From NCBI RefSeq assembly GCF_001746855.1, contig NZ_CP017298.1:1753463-1788040 (forward strand): DNA of 34,578 nt. The letters run 5' to 3'. Source of the stretch: Pauljensenia hongkongensis. GTDB lineage: Bacteria; Actinomycetota; Actinomycetes; Actinomycetales; Actinomycetaceae. Positions 6,696-14,299 of the stretch are shown piece by piece. The position numbers and the translations under genes are program-made. Positions within the stretch are counted from its first letter, which is position 1; each line of letters opens with the position of its first letter. The notes beneath the pieces are model-generated. The model saw only the letters and a program-made list of their open reading frames with translations. It did no database searches and was not told the DNA's origin.

Positions 6696-8360
6696 CTAGC
6701 ACTCCACGACGTTGACGGCCAGGCCGCCCTCGGAGGTCTCCTTGTACTTCGAGAGCATGTCGTTGCCGGTCTGGCGCATGGTCTCGATGACCGCGTCCAG
6801 GGAGACTGTGTGCCGCCCGTCCCCCCACAGGGCCATGCGGGCGGCGTTGATGGCCTTGACGGCGGCGATGGCGTTGCGCTCGATGCAGGGGACCTGCACG
6901 AGGCCGCCGACGGGGTCGCAGGTCAGCCCCAGCGAGTGCTCCATGGCGATCTCGGCGGCGTTCTCGACCTGCTCGGGGCTGCCGCCCAGCGCTTGGGCGA
7001 GGCCCGCGGCGGCCATCGCCGAGGCGGAGCCGACCTCGCCCTGGCAGCCGACCTCGGCCCCCGCGATGGAGGCGTTGGTCTTGATGAGGGCGCCGATGGC
7101 GGTCGCGGCCAGCAGGAAGGAGTGGGCGGCGGCGCGCCTGTCGCGCGCCCGTGCGGCCGACGGTCCGGCCTCCGCCTCGGCGATGGGGGCCAGTCGGACC
7201 CGTGACAGCGGCGCGCGGGCGCCGTCGCCCGTGTCGGGGCCCGCGCCCGGGGAGGCCCCCGCCTCGGGGCAGTGCGTGACCAGGTAGCCCAGGACCGCGG
7301 GGATGACGCCGGCCGCGCCGTTGGTGGGGGCGGTGACGACGCGGTGGCCCGCCGCGTTCTCCTCGTTGACCGCGAGCGCGAAGAGGTTCACCCAGTCCAT
7401 GGCGCGCATGGGGTCGGCGGGCGTGGACACCCACGGCCTCGGGCCGTCGGCGGCGCGCGAGCCGGAGCGCCGGGCGAGTTTGGCGGCGAGCGCCCTGGCC
7501 CGGCGCGGCACGTCGAGGCCGCCGGGGAGGATCCCCTGGGCGCTGGTCCCGGCGTCCACGCAGTCGAACATGGTGTTCGCGATGCGGTCCAGGTGGGCGT
7601 CGACGACGGCCCGGGGGCGGACGGCCTCCTCGTTGGCGCGGACCAGCTCGGCGATCGACAGGCCGGACTCGGCGCAGGCGGCGAGCAGTTGGGCCGCGGT
7701 GGCGAAGGGGTGCGGCGCGGGCACGTCGATGCCGACGCCGGACTGGCTGGTGGCCAGGGACGCGACTTGGGGATCCGAGGCGTCGTCGTTGGTCTGGACC
7801 ATGACGAATCCGCCGCCGACGGAGTAGTAGGTGCGTTGCAGGACGGTCCGGCCGCGGTGGTCCGAAGCGGTGATCGTGAGGGCGTTGACGTGGTAGGGCA
7901 GGACCGTGCGGGGTGCGAACCGCATGTCGGCGGCCAGGTCCAGGGGGACCGCCGTGCCGCCGGGCAGGGTGAGGGAGCCGGTGGCGGCCAGGGCGGGCAG
8001 CAAGGCGTCGACGACGTCGATGGCGACGGTCTCGGGGTCGTGCCCGGCCAGGCCGAGCAGGACCGCCCGGTCGGTAGAGTGGCCGCGCCCGGTCGCCCCC
8101 AGGGACCCGTAGAGGTCGACGGAGATGCGGGCGGGTTGGGCGAGGGCGGCCAGTTCCGTGGTGAAGGCCAGTCCCGCGCGCATGGGCCCGACGGTGTGGG
8201 AGGAGGAGGGGCCGATGCTGATGCGGAACATGTCGAAGACGGACAGGGGGTGGGGCGCGTCGGTGGCGGGGATCTCGCCCGATACGATGGCGGCCGCCGT
8301 GGGGCGGCCCGCGTGGTACTGGCCGAGGGGGGAGTCGAGGGGGACGGGGTGCGGGTCCAT
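6696..8360 (-). CDS. sdaA: L-serine dehydratase, single-chain iron-sulfur type
   Basis: A protein of 554 residues that deaminates L-serine to pyruvate and ammonia with a [4Fe-4S] cluster. The beta domain begins near residue 38 ([20 protein letters not shown]). The alpha domain (about 300-554) has cluster cysteines C439 in GCQGEVG, C481 in TCDPVGG, C492 in PCIERNA, and the C-terminal C554. The spacings of 42, 11 and 62 match the Legionella enzyme (343, 385, 396, 458), in which the last Cys caps the cluster. About 45 extra Ala/Pro/Arg-rich residues are inserted near 365-410 relative to usual SdaA. I chose the ATG at 8360; an open extension to 8633 is not conserved-looking and crosses the opposite-strand toxin gene start. 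Confidence 0.96.
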   Translation of the reverse strand: MDPHPVPLDSPLGQYHAGRPTAAAIVSGEIPATDAPHPLSVFDMFRISIGPSSSHTVGPMRAGLAFTTELAALAQPARISVDLYGSLGATGRGHSTDRAVLLGLAGHDPETVAIDVVDALLPALAATGSLTLPGGTAVPLDLAADMRFAPRTVLPYHVNALTITASDHRGRTVLQRTYYSVGGGFVMVQTNDDASDPQVASLATSQSGVGIDVPAPHPFATAAQLLAACAESGLSIAELVRANEEAVRPRAVVDAHLDRIANTMFDCVDAGTSAQGILPGGLDVPRRARALAAKLARRSGSRAADGPRPWVSTPADPMRAMDWVNLFALAVNEENAAGHRVVTAPTNGAAGVIPAVLGYLVTHCPEAGASPGAGPDTGDGARAPLSRVRLAPIAEAEAGPSAARARDRRAAAHSFLLAATAIGALIKTNASIAGAEVGCQGEVGSASAMAAAGLAQALGGSPEQVENAAEIAMEHSLGLTCDPVGGLVQVPCIERNAIAAVKAINAARMALWGDGRHTVSLDAVIETMRQTGNDMLSKYKETSEGGLAVNVVEC

Positions 8361-8367
8361 GACCACT

Positions 8368-8373
8368 ATTGTG
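8368..8373 (-). promoter_or_regulatory. Possible -10 element for a leaderless sdaA transcript
   Basis: On the minus strand CACAAT ends 7 bases before the sdaA ATG, and no ribosome binding site of good quality is visible. This fits a leaderless mRNA starting at the ATG, common in actinobacteria. No recognisable -35 is present, so the call is weak. Confidence 0.3.
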
Positions 8374-8504
8374 CCGGAGGCGGTGGGGGCGGGGCTTCCC
8401 ACGCCTCGGCTGGACGGGCGTCGGAGGCCCCGCCTCGGGGCTTCCCCGCCCTCCTGATCCGCGCTACGGTGGGGGCAGCGGCCTGGAACACCGTTGGGGA
8501 GGGG

Positions 8505-9998
8505 ATGATCGGCGTGGAGCGGCCATCGGACTGGAGTGTACTGGGATTCGACTGCGACCCCGTCCCAGGGGATCCGGTGGCAGTGCGGGCTGGGGCGGTG
8601 TCGTGGACGGCCTTGGCCGATCAGATCAGCCACTGCGCGCAGTCGTTGCGGGCCCTGGAGGCGGGCGCGTCGCGGGGCGCCGACAGTGTTGCGGCCCTGC
8701 TGGAGGCGCGCGACGAGATCGTGGACCAGGTGGGGATTATGGAGGCCCGTTACCGGCAGGCGGGCGCCGCGCTCGAGGAGTACGCGGTGGTCCTTGACCG
8801 GGCGCAGTCAGAATCCTTGCAGGCGTGGTACGCGGCGCGGGACGCGCAGGGCGAACTGGACGCGGCAGTCGGGCGGTCCGAGTCCTTCACGCGGTCCGCG
8901 CAGGACGCAGGAGTGGCGGGCGACGACGAGGAGCAGGCGCGTTGCACGCGGCTCGCTGGAGCGGCCGAGGCTGACGCCGCCTGCGCGCGGGGCAGGATCG
9001 CGGCCCAGCAGCAGATCGTCACTGCGGCCGTGGAGCAGAGGGACGCGGCAGCCGTCCGCGCGATGGGGCTGATCGCGGCGGCGAAGGACGCCGATGGCGT
9101 GGCGGACTCATGGTGGGACGACTGGGGGCGGACCGTCGTGAAGTGGATGACGGCGCTCGCCGAGGCCGTGGGTGCGATCACTGGCGTGCTCGCACTGGTG
9201 TTCGGGTGGATCCCCATACTCGGGCAGGCGGTGTCGGGGGTCTTCCTCACGATCAGCGTCATTCTGGGGACCGTCGCCGCGATCGGCTACACCGCTCTAT
9301 GGCTGGCGGGCGACGAGGAGCTGCTGACGGTGCTGGTCTCGGTGGCGCTGGCGCTCGTGGGGCTGGGGGCCCTGAAAGGAGCGGCCAGACTGGGGACGGC
9401 GATGTGCAAGGGCATGCTCAAGCACGTCGAGTTCCTCGCGCGCGCGAAGGGCGCGGCCAGCTCAGTTCTGGGGAAGGTGGGGCTGCGCGCCCTGCTCCGC
9501 CCGGGAGGGGTTCCCGCTATTCTGCGCTACAGATTCAGGAACGCAATGGTCGGCCAGCTCGGCGAGGAGAGCATGCTCGTGGGCCTGTGGCCCAAAGTGC
9601 GGTATGCCATGTCTGAGTATGCGCAGGCGGTAACCAGGAATACGAGAGTGCCTGATCTTACGATCCGCCTCTTCGGGAATATGAGGCTTGGAGAAGTGAA
9701 GTTCATTCGCGATTTCTCGCCGGTAAAAAGGCTTTGTGAGCAGATGGCAGACTATTCTGCTATTGCGGCAAGAGATGCAGGAGATGGTTTGGTGCACATT
9801 TTTCGTCCGGAGTTCTACACAGATCCAAAAACAGTTAGTAAATTCATGGAATGGGCGACGGGGAAAGACGTGGGAATTCATAATTTGGCGTTTCATTCCC
9901 TTGAGGAGTACGTCGGACTGCGGGCCGCCACGGAGATCAATGTGACCTGCCAGTTCGGCCAAGGGGTCAACCATTACTTCAGTGGTTGGGGCGGGTGA
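8505..9998 (+). CDS. T7SS-type polymorphic toxin with PD-(D/E)xK nuclease-like C-terminus
   Basis: A protein of 497 residues. Residues 1-190 are helical and match the actinobacterial T7SS signal domain (GDPVAVRAGAVSWTALADQI, then RYRQAGAALEEYAVVLDRAQ). Residues about 205-300 are hydrophobic (WWDDW, GWIPILGQAVSGVFLTISV), as in the membrane-like middle of such toxins. The C-terminus (350-497) has P383-D384, 12 residues, then E397-V398-K399, a PD-(D/E)xK nuclease pattern. Base composition changes near 9600-9950, which is far more AT-rich than the N-terminal half, suggesting an imported toxin tip. It leads a five-gene operon. The ATG at 8505 sits only 2 bases after GGAGG, so the GTG at 8514 may be the real start. 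Toxicity is inferred. Confidence 0.75.
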   Translation: MIGVERPSDWSVLGFDCDPVPGDPVAVRAGAVSWTALADQISHCAQSLRALEAGASRGADSVAALLEARDEIVDQVGIMEARYRQAGAALEEYAVVLDRAQSESLQAWYAARDAQGELDAAVGRSESFTRSAQDAGVAGDDEEQARCTRLAGAAEADAACARGRIAAQQQIVTAAVEQRDAAAVRAMGLIAAAKDADGVADSWWDDWGRTVVKWMTALAEAVGAITGVLALVFGWIPILGQAVSGVFLTISVILGTVAAIGYTALWLAGDEELLTVLVSVALALVGLGALKGAARLGTAMCKGMLKHVEFLARAKGAASSVLGKVGLRALLRPGGVPAILRYRFRNAMVGQLGEESMLVGLWPKVRYAMSEYAQAVTRNTRVPDLTIRLFGNMRLGEVKFIRDFSPVKRLCEQMADYSAIAARDAGDGLVHIFRPEFYTDPKTVSKFMEWATGKDVGIHNLAFHSLEEYVGLRAATEINVTCQFGQGVNHYFSGWGG

Positions 9999-10004
9999 GC
10001 CTCC

Positions 10005-11336
10005 GTGTCGGCTTTTCTGTATTTTGACGTGTACGGGCACCGGGCGCTGGGCGCCCAGGACGTGCGCGATGCGTTCGAGCCTTTCGGGTGCCGGGTGCGG
10101 CCGCTGTTGGACGGGACTTTCCAGGTGGGGATCGGTGACTTTAGTTTTTATATTGTTGACTGCCCGTCCCCGGCGAGCCGTCCGGGGTTGGTGGAGTGGT
10201 TGGCCCGGGTGCGCGGCGCCGCCCCCTATACGCACTTGTACGGCGCGGTGATCGAGGACGTGCACCGCTACGTCGACGACTTCGACGAGGCCGACGCGCT
10301 GTGGGACGACATCCGAGGGGCTTTCGCCCTCCTCGCCGAGCGCATAGGGGGCGTGTTCGTATTCCTGGACTACGACCCCGCCCAACCAACCGACTACTAC
10401 GACGAAGAAACCGGACAGGCGTACAGGTTTCCGGATGAAGTCGACAGTGCCGCCGAGCCGGAAGGGCCGTCCGGACCGGCTTTGGATCTTGACTGGTACG
10501 GGCTGCTCTCTGTCACTCCGCATCCAGCTGGACGCTGGATCGAGGCGTGTGAACGTTATTTCCCAGATTTGGTCCCCGACTACTATGATTACGAGCGGCG
10601 CCCGATTACCGCCGCCGCTCGCCGGTACCTTTTAGACCCAGACAGCAGGCAGGAGAATCCCGCGCTCATCCAATCCGGTTTCTTGGGGAGAATGGGAGCG
10701 CGATTGCCGAGACTGTCCAGCGGCGGAGCGGGAACTGCGAATACGAATCCCAATCCTGTCTACGGTTATGGGTGCAGAGTCCTGCTTCGGACAGTGGAAG
10801 AGCGCATGTCGTTGCGAGAATTCCGCAGGTTCTTCACCACCATGGCCCGTGAACTCCGATCAGAACTCGCGACCGGTCAAGTTCTTCACGGTTACGCGTC
10901 AGATGGCGGGGAGGCGGTATGGGTGCCCGGTGCTGAGCAGCCTCGCTCCTTGGAGCTGTCCCGGGACTATGAGTTCTTGGGTTTGCCGTCTGTTGCGTCG
11001 TGGTGGGTGTGGTTGGGTCCTGATTACGCGCGCGTGGTGGGTGGGTGGTTGGAGCGGGGGGCTCCGGGGTCGTGGGTTGTGGAGGGCACGGGTGATGGCG
11101 GTGTGTTCGTCCAGACTTCTACCGAGCCGGTGGCCTGCGGGGCGGGGGCGTGGTTCCCGGAGGAGTTCCTTCCTACTGTGGGGCCTGTTCCCAGGAGGCG
11201 GCTGGTCGACTGGCTGCTGGGGACCAGGCCCAGGCCACAGGTGGGGCCCGCCCGCGTGATGCCCACCTGGACCAGGCCCACCGCCACCGCCGGCACCAGG
11301 CCCACCGCCGACCCCGGAGAACCCACGGAGGACTGA
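10005..11336 (+). CDS. First of three tandem paralogues, candidate immunity or toxin-associated protein
   Basis: A protein of 443 residues, GTG start at 10005, 6 bases after the toxin stop. I do not recognise the family with certainty. The N-terminal domain (FDVYGHRALGAQDVRDAFEP to about residue 140) is shared almost exactly with the next gene. The middle (PAGRWIEACERYFPDLVP and ITAAARRYLLD) is diverged. A conserved C-terminal block has LGLPSVASWWVWLGPDY, WLERGAPGSWVVEGTG and PRRRLVDWLLGTRPRPQVG. It ends in a Thr/Pro-rich tail. There is no signal peptide or membrane segment, so it is probably cytoplasmic. The position directly behind a toxin gene suggests immunity, but 443 residues is long for an immunity protein. 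Parts of the middle (10640-10860) are less GC-rich than the conserved ends. Confidence 0.7.
   Translation: MSAFLYFDVYGHRALGAQDVRDAFEPFGCRVRPLLDGTFQVGIGDFSFYIVDCPSPASRPGLVEWLARVRGAAPYTHLYGAVIEDVHRYVDDFDEADALWDDIRGAFALLAERIGGVFVFLDYDPAQPTDYYDEETGQAYRFPDEVDSAAEPEGPSGPALDLDWYGLLSVTPHPAGRWIEACERYFPDLVPDYYDYERRPITAAARRYLLDPDSRQENPALIQSGFLGRMGARLPRLSSGGAGTANTNPNPVYGYGCRVLLRTVEERMSLREFRRFFTTMARELRSELATGQVLHGYASDGGEAVWVPGAEQPRSLELSRDYEFLGLPSVASWWVWLGPDYARVVGGWLERGAPGSWVVEGTGDGGVFVQTSTEPVACGAGAWFPEEFLPTVGPVPRRRLVDWLLGTRPRPQVGPARVMPTWTRPTATAGTRPTADPGEPTED
10025..10425 (+). repeat. N-terminal coding block duplicated at 11358-11758
   Basis: DNA from 10025 to about 10425 recurs at 11358 to about 11758 with a constant 1333-base offset and very high identity, including silent positions. 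A short diverged stretch at 10122-10157 interrupts it. Such identity between paralogues whose centres have diverged points to recent duplication or gene conversion. Confidence 0.85.
10971..11336 (+). repeat. C-terminal coding block present in three copies
   Basis: The block starting GAGTTCTTGGGTTTGCCGTC at 10971 recurs at 12250 and, slightly changed, at 13688. All three run into the Thr/Pro tails. Its codon choice (many T-ending codons such as GTT, GGT, TTG) differs from the GC-ending usage around it, so it stands out as a separate module that has been homogenised between copies. Confidence 0.8.
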
Positions 11337-11337
11337 C

Positions 11338-12741
11338 ATGTCATGGACTGTTGCACTTGACGTGTACGGGCACCGGGCGCTGGGCGCCCAGGACGTGCGC
11401 GATGCGTTCGAGCCTTTCGGGTGCCGGGTGCGGCCGCTGTTGGACGGGACTTTCGATGTTGGGGTCGGTGGCCTGGGTTTTCGCCTCATGGACTGTCCGT
11501 CCCCGGCGAGCCGTCCGGGGTTGGTGGAGTGGCTGGCCCGGGTGCGCGGCGTGCCCACCTACACGCACTTGTACGGGGCGGTGATCGAGGACGTGCACCG
11601 CTACGTCGACGACTTCGACGAGGCCGACGCGCTGTGGGACGACATCCGAGGGGCTTTCGCCCTGCTCGCCGAGCGCATAGGGGGCGTGTCCGTGCTCCTG
11701 GACTACGACCCCGCCCAACCGACCGACTACTACGACGAGGAAACCGGGCAGACGTACGCATTCCCCCCAGAACCCGCCGGAGAGCCGGCCCCGCGGACCG
11801 ACGAGGGGGCTTTCCTCTCCTTGGCGTGGATGGGGTTCCCCGCGCTGACACCGCACCCGATGAGGCGGTGGATGGAAACTTGTGAACGCCTCTACCCCGA
11901 TCTGGCGCCCGACAGGTACGGCTACGAGGGGCGCCCTATCACGGCGGCCAAGAGGCGCTACCTCTTCGACACCAGTAGCCGTGAGTACGAATCGCTGATA
12001 TCGAACACCGGGCTACTGGGGGACGTCCACGTCAACCTTCCCGCCGTCTACAGCCCTGACAGGACGACGCCCGTGCCCCTTCACAGGACGTACTCCATCG
12101 CGTGCAGGGTGTCGCTGGACAAGCTGGAAACGGGCATGGGCGTGGAAGGACTCCGCGATTTTTTCGTCAGGATGGCGCGGGAACTTCCAGCGGAACTGGC
12201 GACCTGCGAACTCGGGCAGCGCCACTGGCCCGCCATGTCCCAGGACCGTGAGTTCTTGGGTTTGCCGTCTGTTGGGTCGTGGTGGGTGTGGTTGGGTCCT
12301 GATTACGCGCGCGTGGTGGGTGGGTGGTTGGAGCGGGGGGCTCCGGGGTCGTGGGTTGTGGAGGGCACGGGTGATGGCGGTGTGTTCGTCCAGACTTCTA
12401 CCGAGCCGGTGGCCTACGGGGCGGGGGCGGGGCAGTGGTTCCCCGAGGAGTTCCTTCCCACTGTGGGGCCTGTTCCCAGGAGGCGGCTGGTCGACTGGCT
12501 GCTGGGGACCAGGCCCAGGCCACAGGTGGGGCCCGCCTGCGTGATGCCCACCTGGACCAGGCCCACCACCGACGATGCCGACCCCGGCGCCGTCCCCGAC
12601 ACCCGGCTTGGTGCCGATGCCGGACCCGGCGCTGACGGAACCAATGGCCCCGTCGTCGGCGCGGACGCCGACAGGGCCCACAACCCCACCACCGGCCCCG
12701 GCGATGCGCCCGGAGGCCCCGGAGAACCCACGGAGGACTGA
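11338..12741 (+). CDS. Second tandem paralogue of the toxin operon
   Basis: A protein of 467 residues starting MSWTVALDVYGHRALGAQDV, with GGAGG 5 bases before the ATG and a one-base gap to the preceding stop. The first 140 residues are nearly identical to the first paralogue at DNA level (constant offset of 1333 bases). The centre differs clearly (MRRWMETCERLYPDLAPDRY, ITAAKRRYLFD). The C-terminal block LGLPSVGSWWVWLGPDYARVV is again almost identical. The tail is longer, with repeated Asp/Pro/Gly/Thr stretches (GADAGPGADGTNGPVVGAD). No membrane segment. The function is unknown; immunity or adaptor for the upstream toxin is inferred from position only. Confidence 0.7.
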   Translation: MSWTVALDVYGHRALGAQDVRDAFEPFGCRVRPLLDGTFDVGVGGLGFRLMDCPSPASRPGLVEWLARVRGVPTYTHLYGAVIEDVHRYVDDFDEADALWDDIRGAFALLAERIGGVSVLLDYDPAQPTDYYDEETGQTYAFPPEPAGEPAPRTDEGAFLSLAWMGFPALTPHPMRRWMETCERLYPDLAPDRYGYEGRPITAAKRRYLFDTSSREYESLISNTGLLGDVHVNLPAVYSPDRTTPVPLHRTYSIACRVSLDKLETGMGVEGLRDFFVRMARELPAELATCELGQRHWPAMSQDREFLGLPSVGSWWVWLGPDYARVVGGWLERGAPGSWVVEGTGDGGVFVQTSTEPVAYGAGAGQWFPEEFLPTVGPVPRRRLVDWLLGTRPRPQVGPACVMPTWTRPTTDDADPGAVPDTRLGADAGPGADGTNGPVVGADADRAHNPTTGPGDAPGGPGEPTED

Positions 12742-12742
12742 C

Positions 12743-14290
12743 ATGTCGTACATCGTCTCATTCGAGGTCTACGGGCACCGGGCGCTGGGCGCCCAGGACG
12801 TGCGCGACGCCTTCGGCCCCGGCGCGGCGGTGGAGGAACGCCTCGACGGCAGTTACACCGTGGTGTTCGACGGGCAGGGGTTCGTGCTGGAGAACTGGAT
12901 GTCGGTGCTCAGCAGCGCCGGACTCGTCCAATGGCTGGCCCGGGTGCGCGGCGTGCCCGCCTACGCGCACATGTACAGCGCCGTATTCGATGAGAAAATG
13001 ATCGACGGGCGCTACGGCCCCGACATCGACGGCGCGTTGAGGACCGCCTTCGCGGCCCTCGCCTCGCGCGCCGACGGGGTTTCCGTGTTCCTCCACGAAC
13101 TCGCCATCGACTACACCGACGAGGAAACGGGGCAGGAGTTCACGCTACGTGCCGAGGACGACTGGGCTCCCCGGCCCTCGGAGCACGACGCGCTCGTCCT
13201 CGAATGGTACGGCCGCATGCCGGCGGGCCCCAATCCGGTCGCCAACTGGATCCTGGCGTGCGAGCGCCACCACCCGGACCTGGTGCCCACCGAGTACGGG
13301 CGGCCGTTGCGCCCGATCACCGGCGCCGCACGGGAGTACCTGCTCAGCGCCGAGAACAACGAGCGCTACATGACCCTGCGCGAGGGAACGCTCCTCGGCG
13401 ACATCGACTTCCGCCTGCCGACACTGGTCGAGCGGAGCGGCCCCGGCTACCTCCTGTCGGTCAACCCCCAGGGCGCGTACTCCGTCAGCTGCGCGCTGCT
13501 GTGGCAGAGGGCGCGCGAGCGCATGGGCCTGGGGGCGCTGCGCAGGTTCTTCACCAACATGGGGCGCGGGCTCGGCGCTGAGTTCGCCACGGGCCAGTTC
13601 CTCACGGGGTACGCCTCCGTGAGCGGACTCGCCGAATGGACGCCCGGCGCCGCACAGCGCCACTCGCCCCAGCTCGGGCGCGACGACGAGCTCTTGGGTT
13701 TGCCGTCTGTTGCGTCGTGGTGGGTGTGGTTGGGTCCTGATTACGCGCGTGTTGTGAGCGGGTGGTTGGAGCGTGGGGTTCCGTCCTCGTGGGTTGTGGA
13801 GGAAACGGGTGATGGCGGGGTGCTCGTCCAGACTTCTGCGGAGCCGACGGGGTACGAGGCAGGGGCAGGGCAGTGGTTCCCGGAGGAGTTCTTGCCCACG
13901 GTGGGGCCTGTTCCCAGGCGGAGGCTGGTCGACTGGCTGCTGGGGACCAGGCCCAGGGCGCAGGTGGGGCCCGCCCGCGTGATGCCCACCTGGACCAGGC
14001 CCACCACCGACGATGCCGACCCCGGCGCCGTCCCCCGACCCGGAGGAGGCCCCGAACCCACCGCCGGCCCCGACACCGGCGCTGACGGAACCACCGGACC
14101 CGGCGCTGACGGAACCAATGGCCCCGGCGCCGACGCGGACGCCGACAGGGCCCACAACCCCACCACCGACCCCGGTGCTGACGGAACCAGCGGTCACGTC
14201 GCCAGCGCGGACACCGACAGGGCCCACAACCCCACCACCGGCCCCGACACCCGGCCCGGTGCCGATGCGCCCGGGCCGCCCCGAACGTAA
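12743..14290 (+). CDS. Third tandem paralogue of the toxin operon
   Basis: A protein of 515 residues starting MSYIVSFEVYGHRALGAQDV. The ATG at 12743 follows the previous stop by one base and has its own GGAGG; an upstream in-frame start lies inside the previous gene's tail and is rejected. It shares the same three-part plan, but its N-terminus is the most diverged (VEERLDGSYTVVFDGQGFVL). The C-terminal block (LLGLPSVASWWVWLGPDYARVV, shortened: SVASWWVWLGPDYARVV) is conserved. The tail is the longest of the three, about 100 residues of Asp/Gly/Pro/Thr with repeated GADGTNGPGAD and DRAHNPTT units. The overall GC in the centre is high, unlike the first paralogue. Function unknown. Confidence 0.7.
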   Translation: MSYIVSFEVYGHRALGAQDVRDAFGPGAAVEERLDGSYTVVFDGQGFVLENWMSVLSSAGLVQWLARVRGVPAYAHMYSAVFDEKMIDGRYGPDIDGALRTAFAALASRADGVSVFLHELAIDYTDEETGQEFTLRAEDDWAPRPSEHDALVLEWYGRMPAGPNPVANWILACERHHPDLVPTEYGRPLRPITGAAREYLLSAENNERYMTLREGTLLGDIDFRLPTLVERSGPGYLLSVNPQGAYSVSCALLWQRARERMGLGALRRFFTNMGRGLGAEFATGQFLTGYASVSGLAEWTPGAAQRHSPQLGRDDELLGLPSVASWWVWLGPDYARVVSGWLERGVPSSWVVEETGDGGVLVQTSAEPTGYEAGAGQWFPEEFLPTVGPVPRRRLVDWLLGTRPRAQVGPARVMPTWTRPTTDDADPGAVPRPGGGPEPTAGPDTGADGTTGPGADGTNGPGADADADRAHNPTTDPGADGTSGHVASADTDRAHNPTTGPDTRPGADAPGPPRT

Positions 14291-14299
14291 GGTGGTCCC

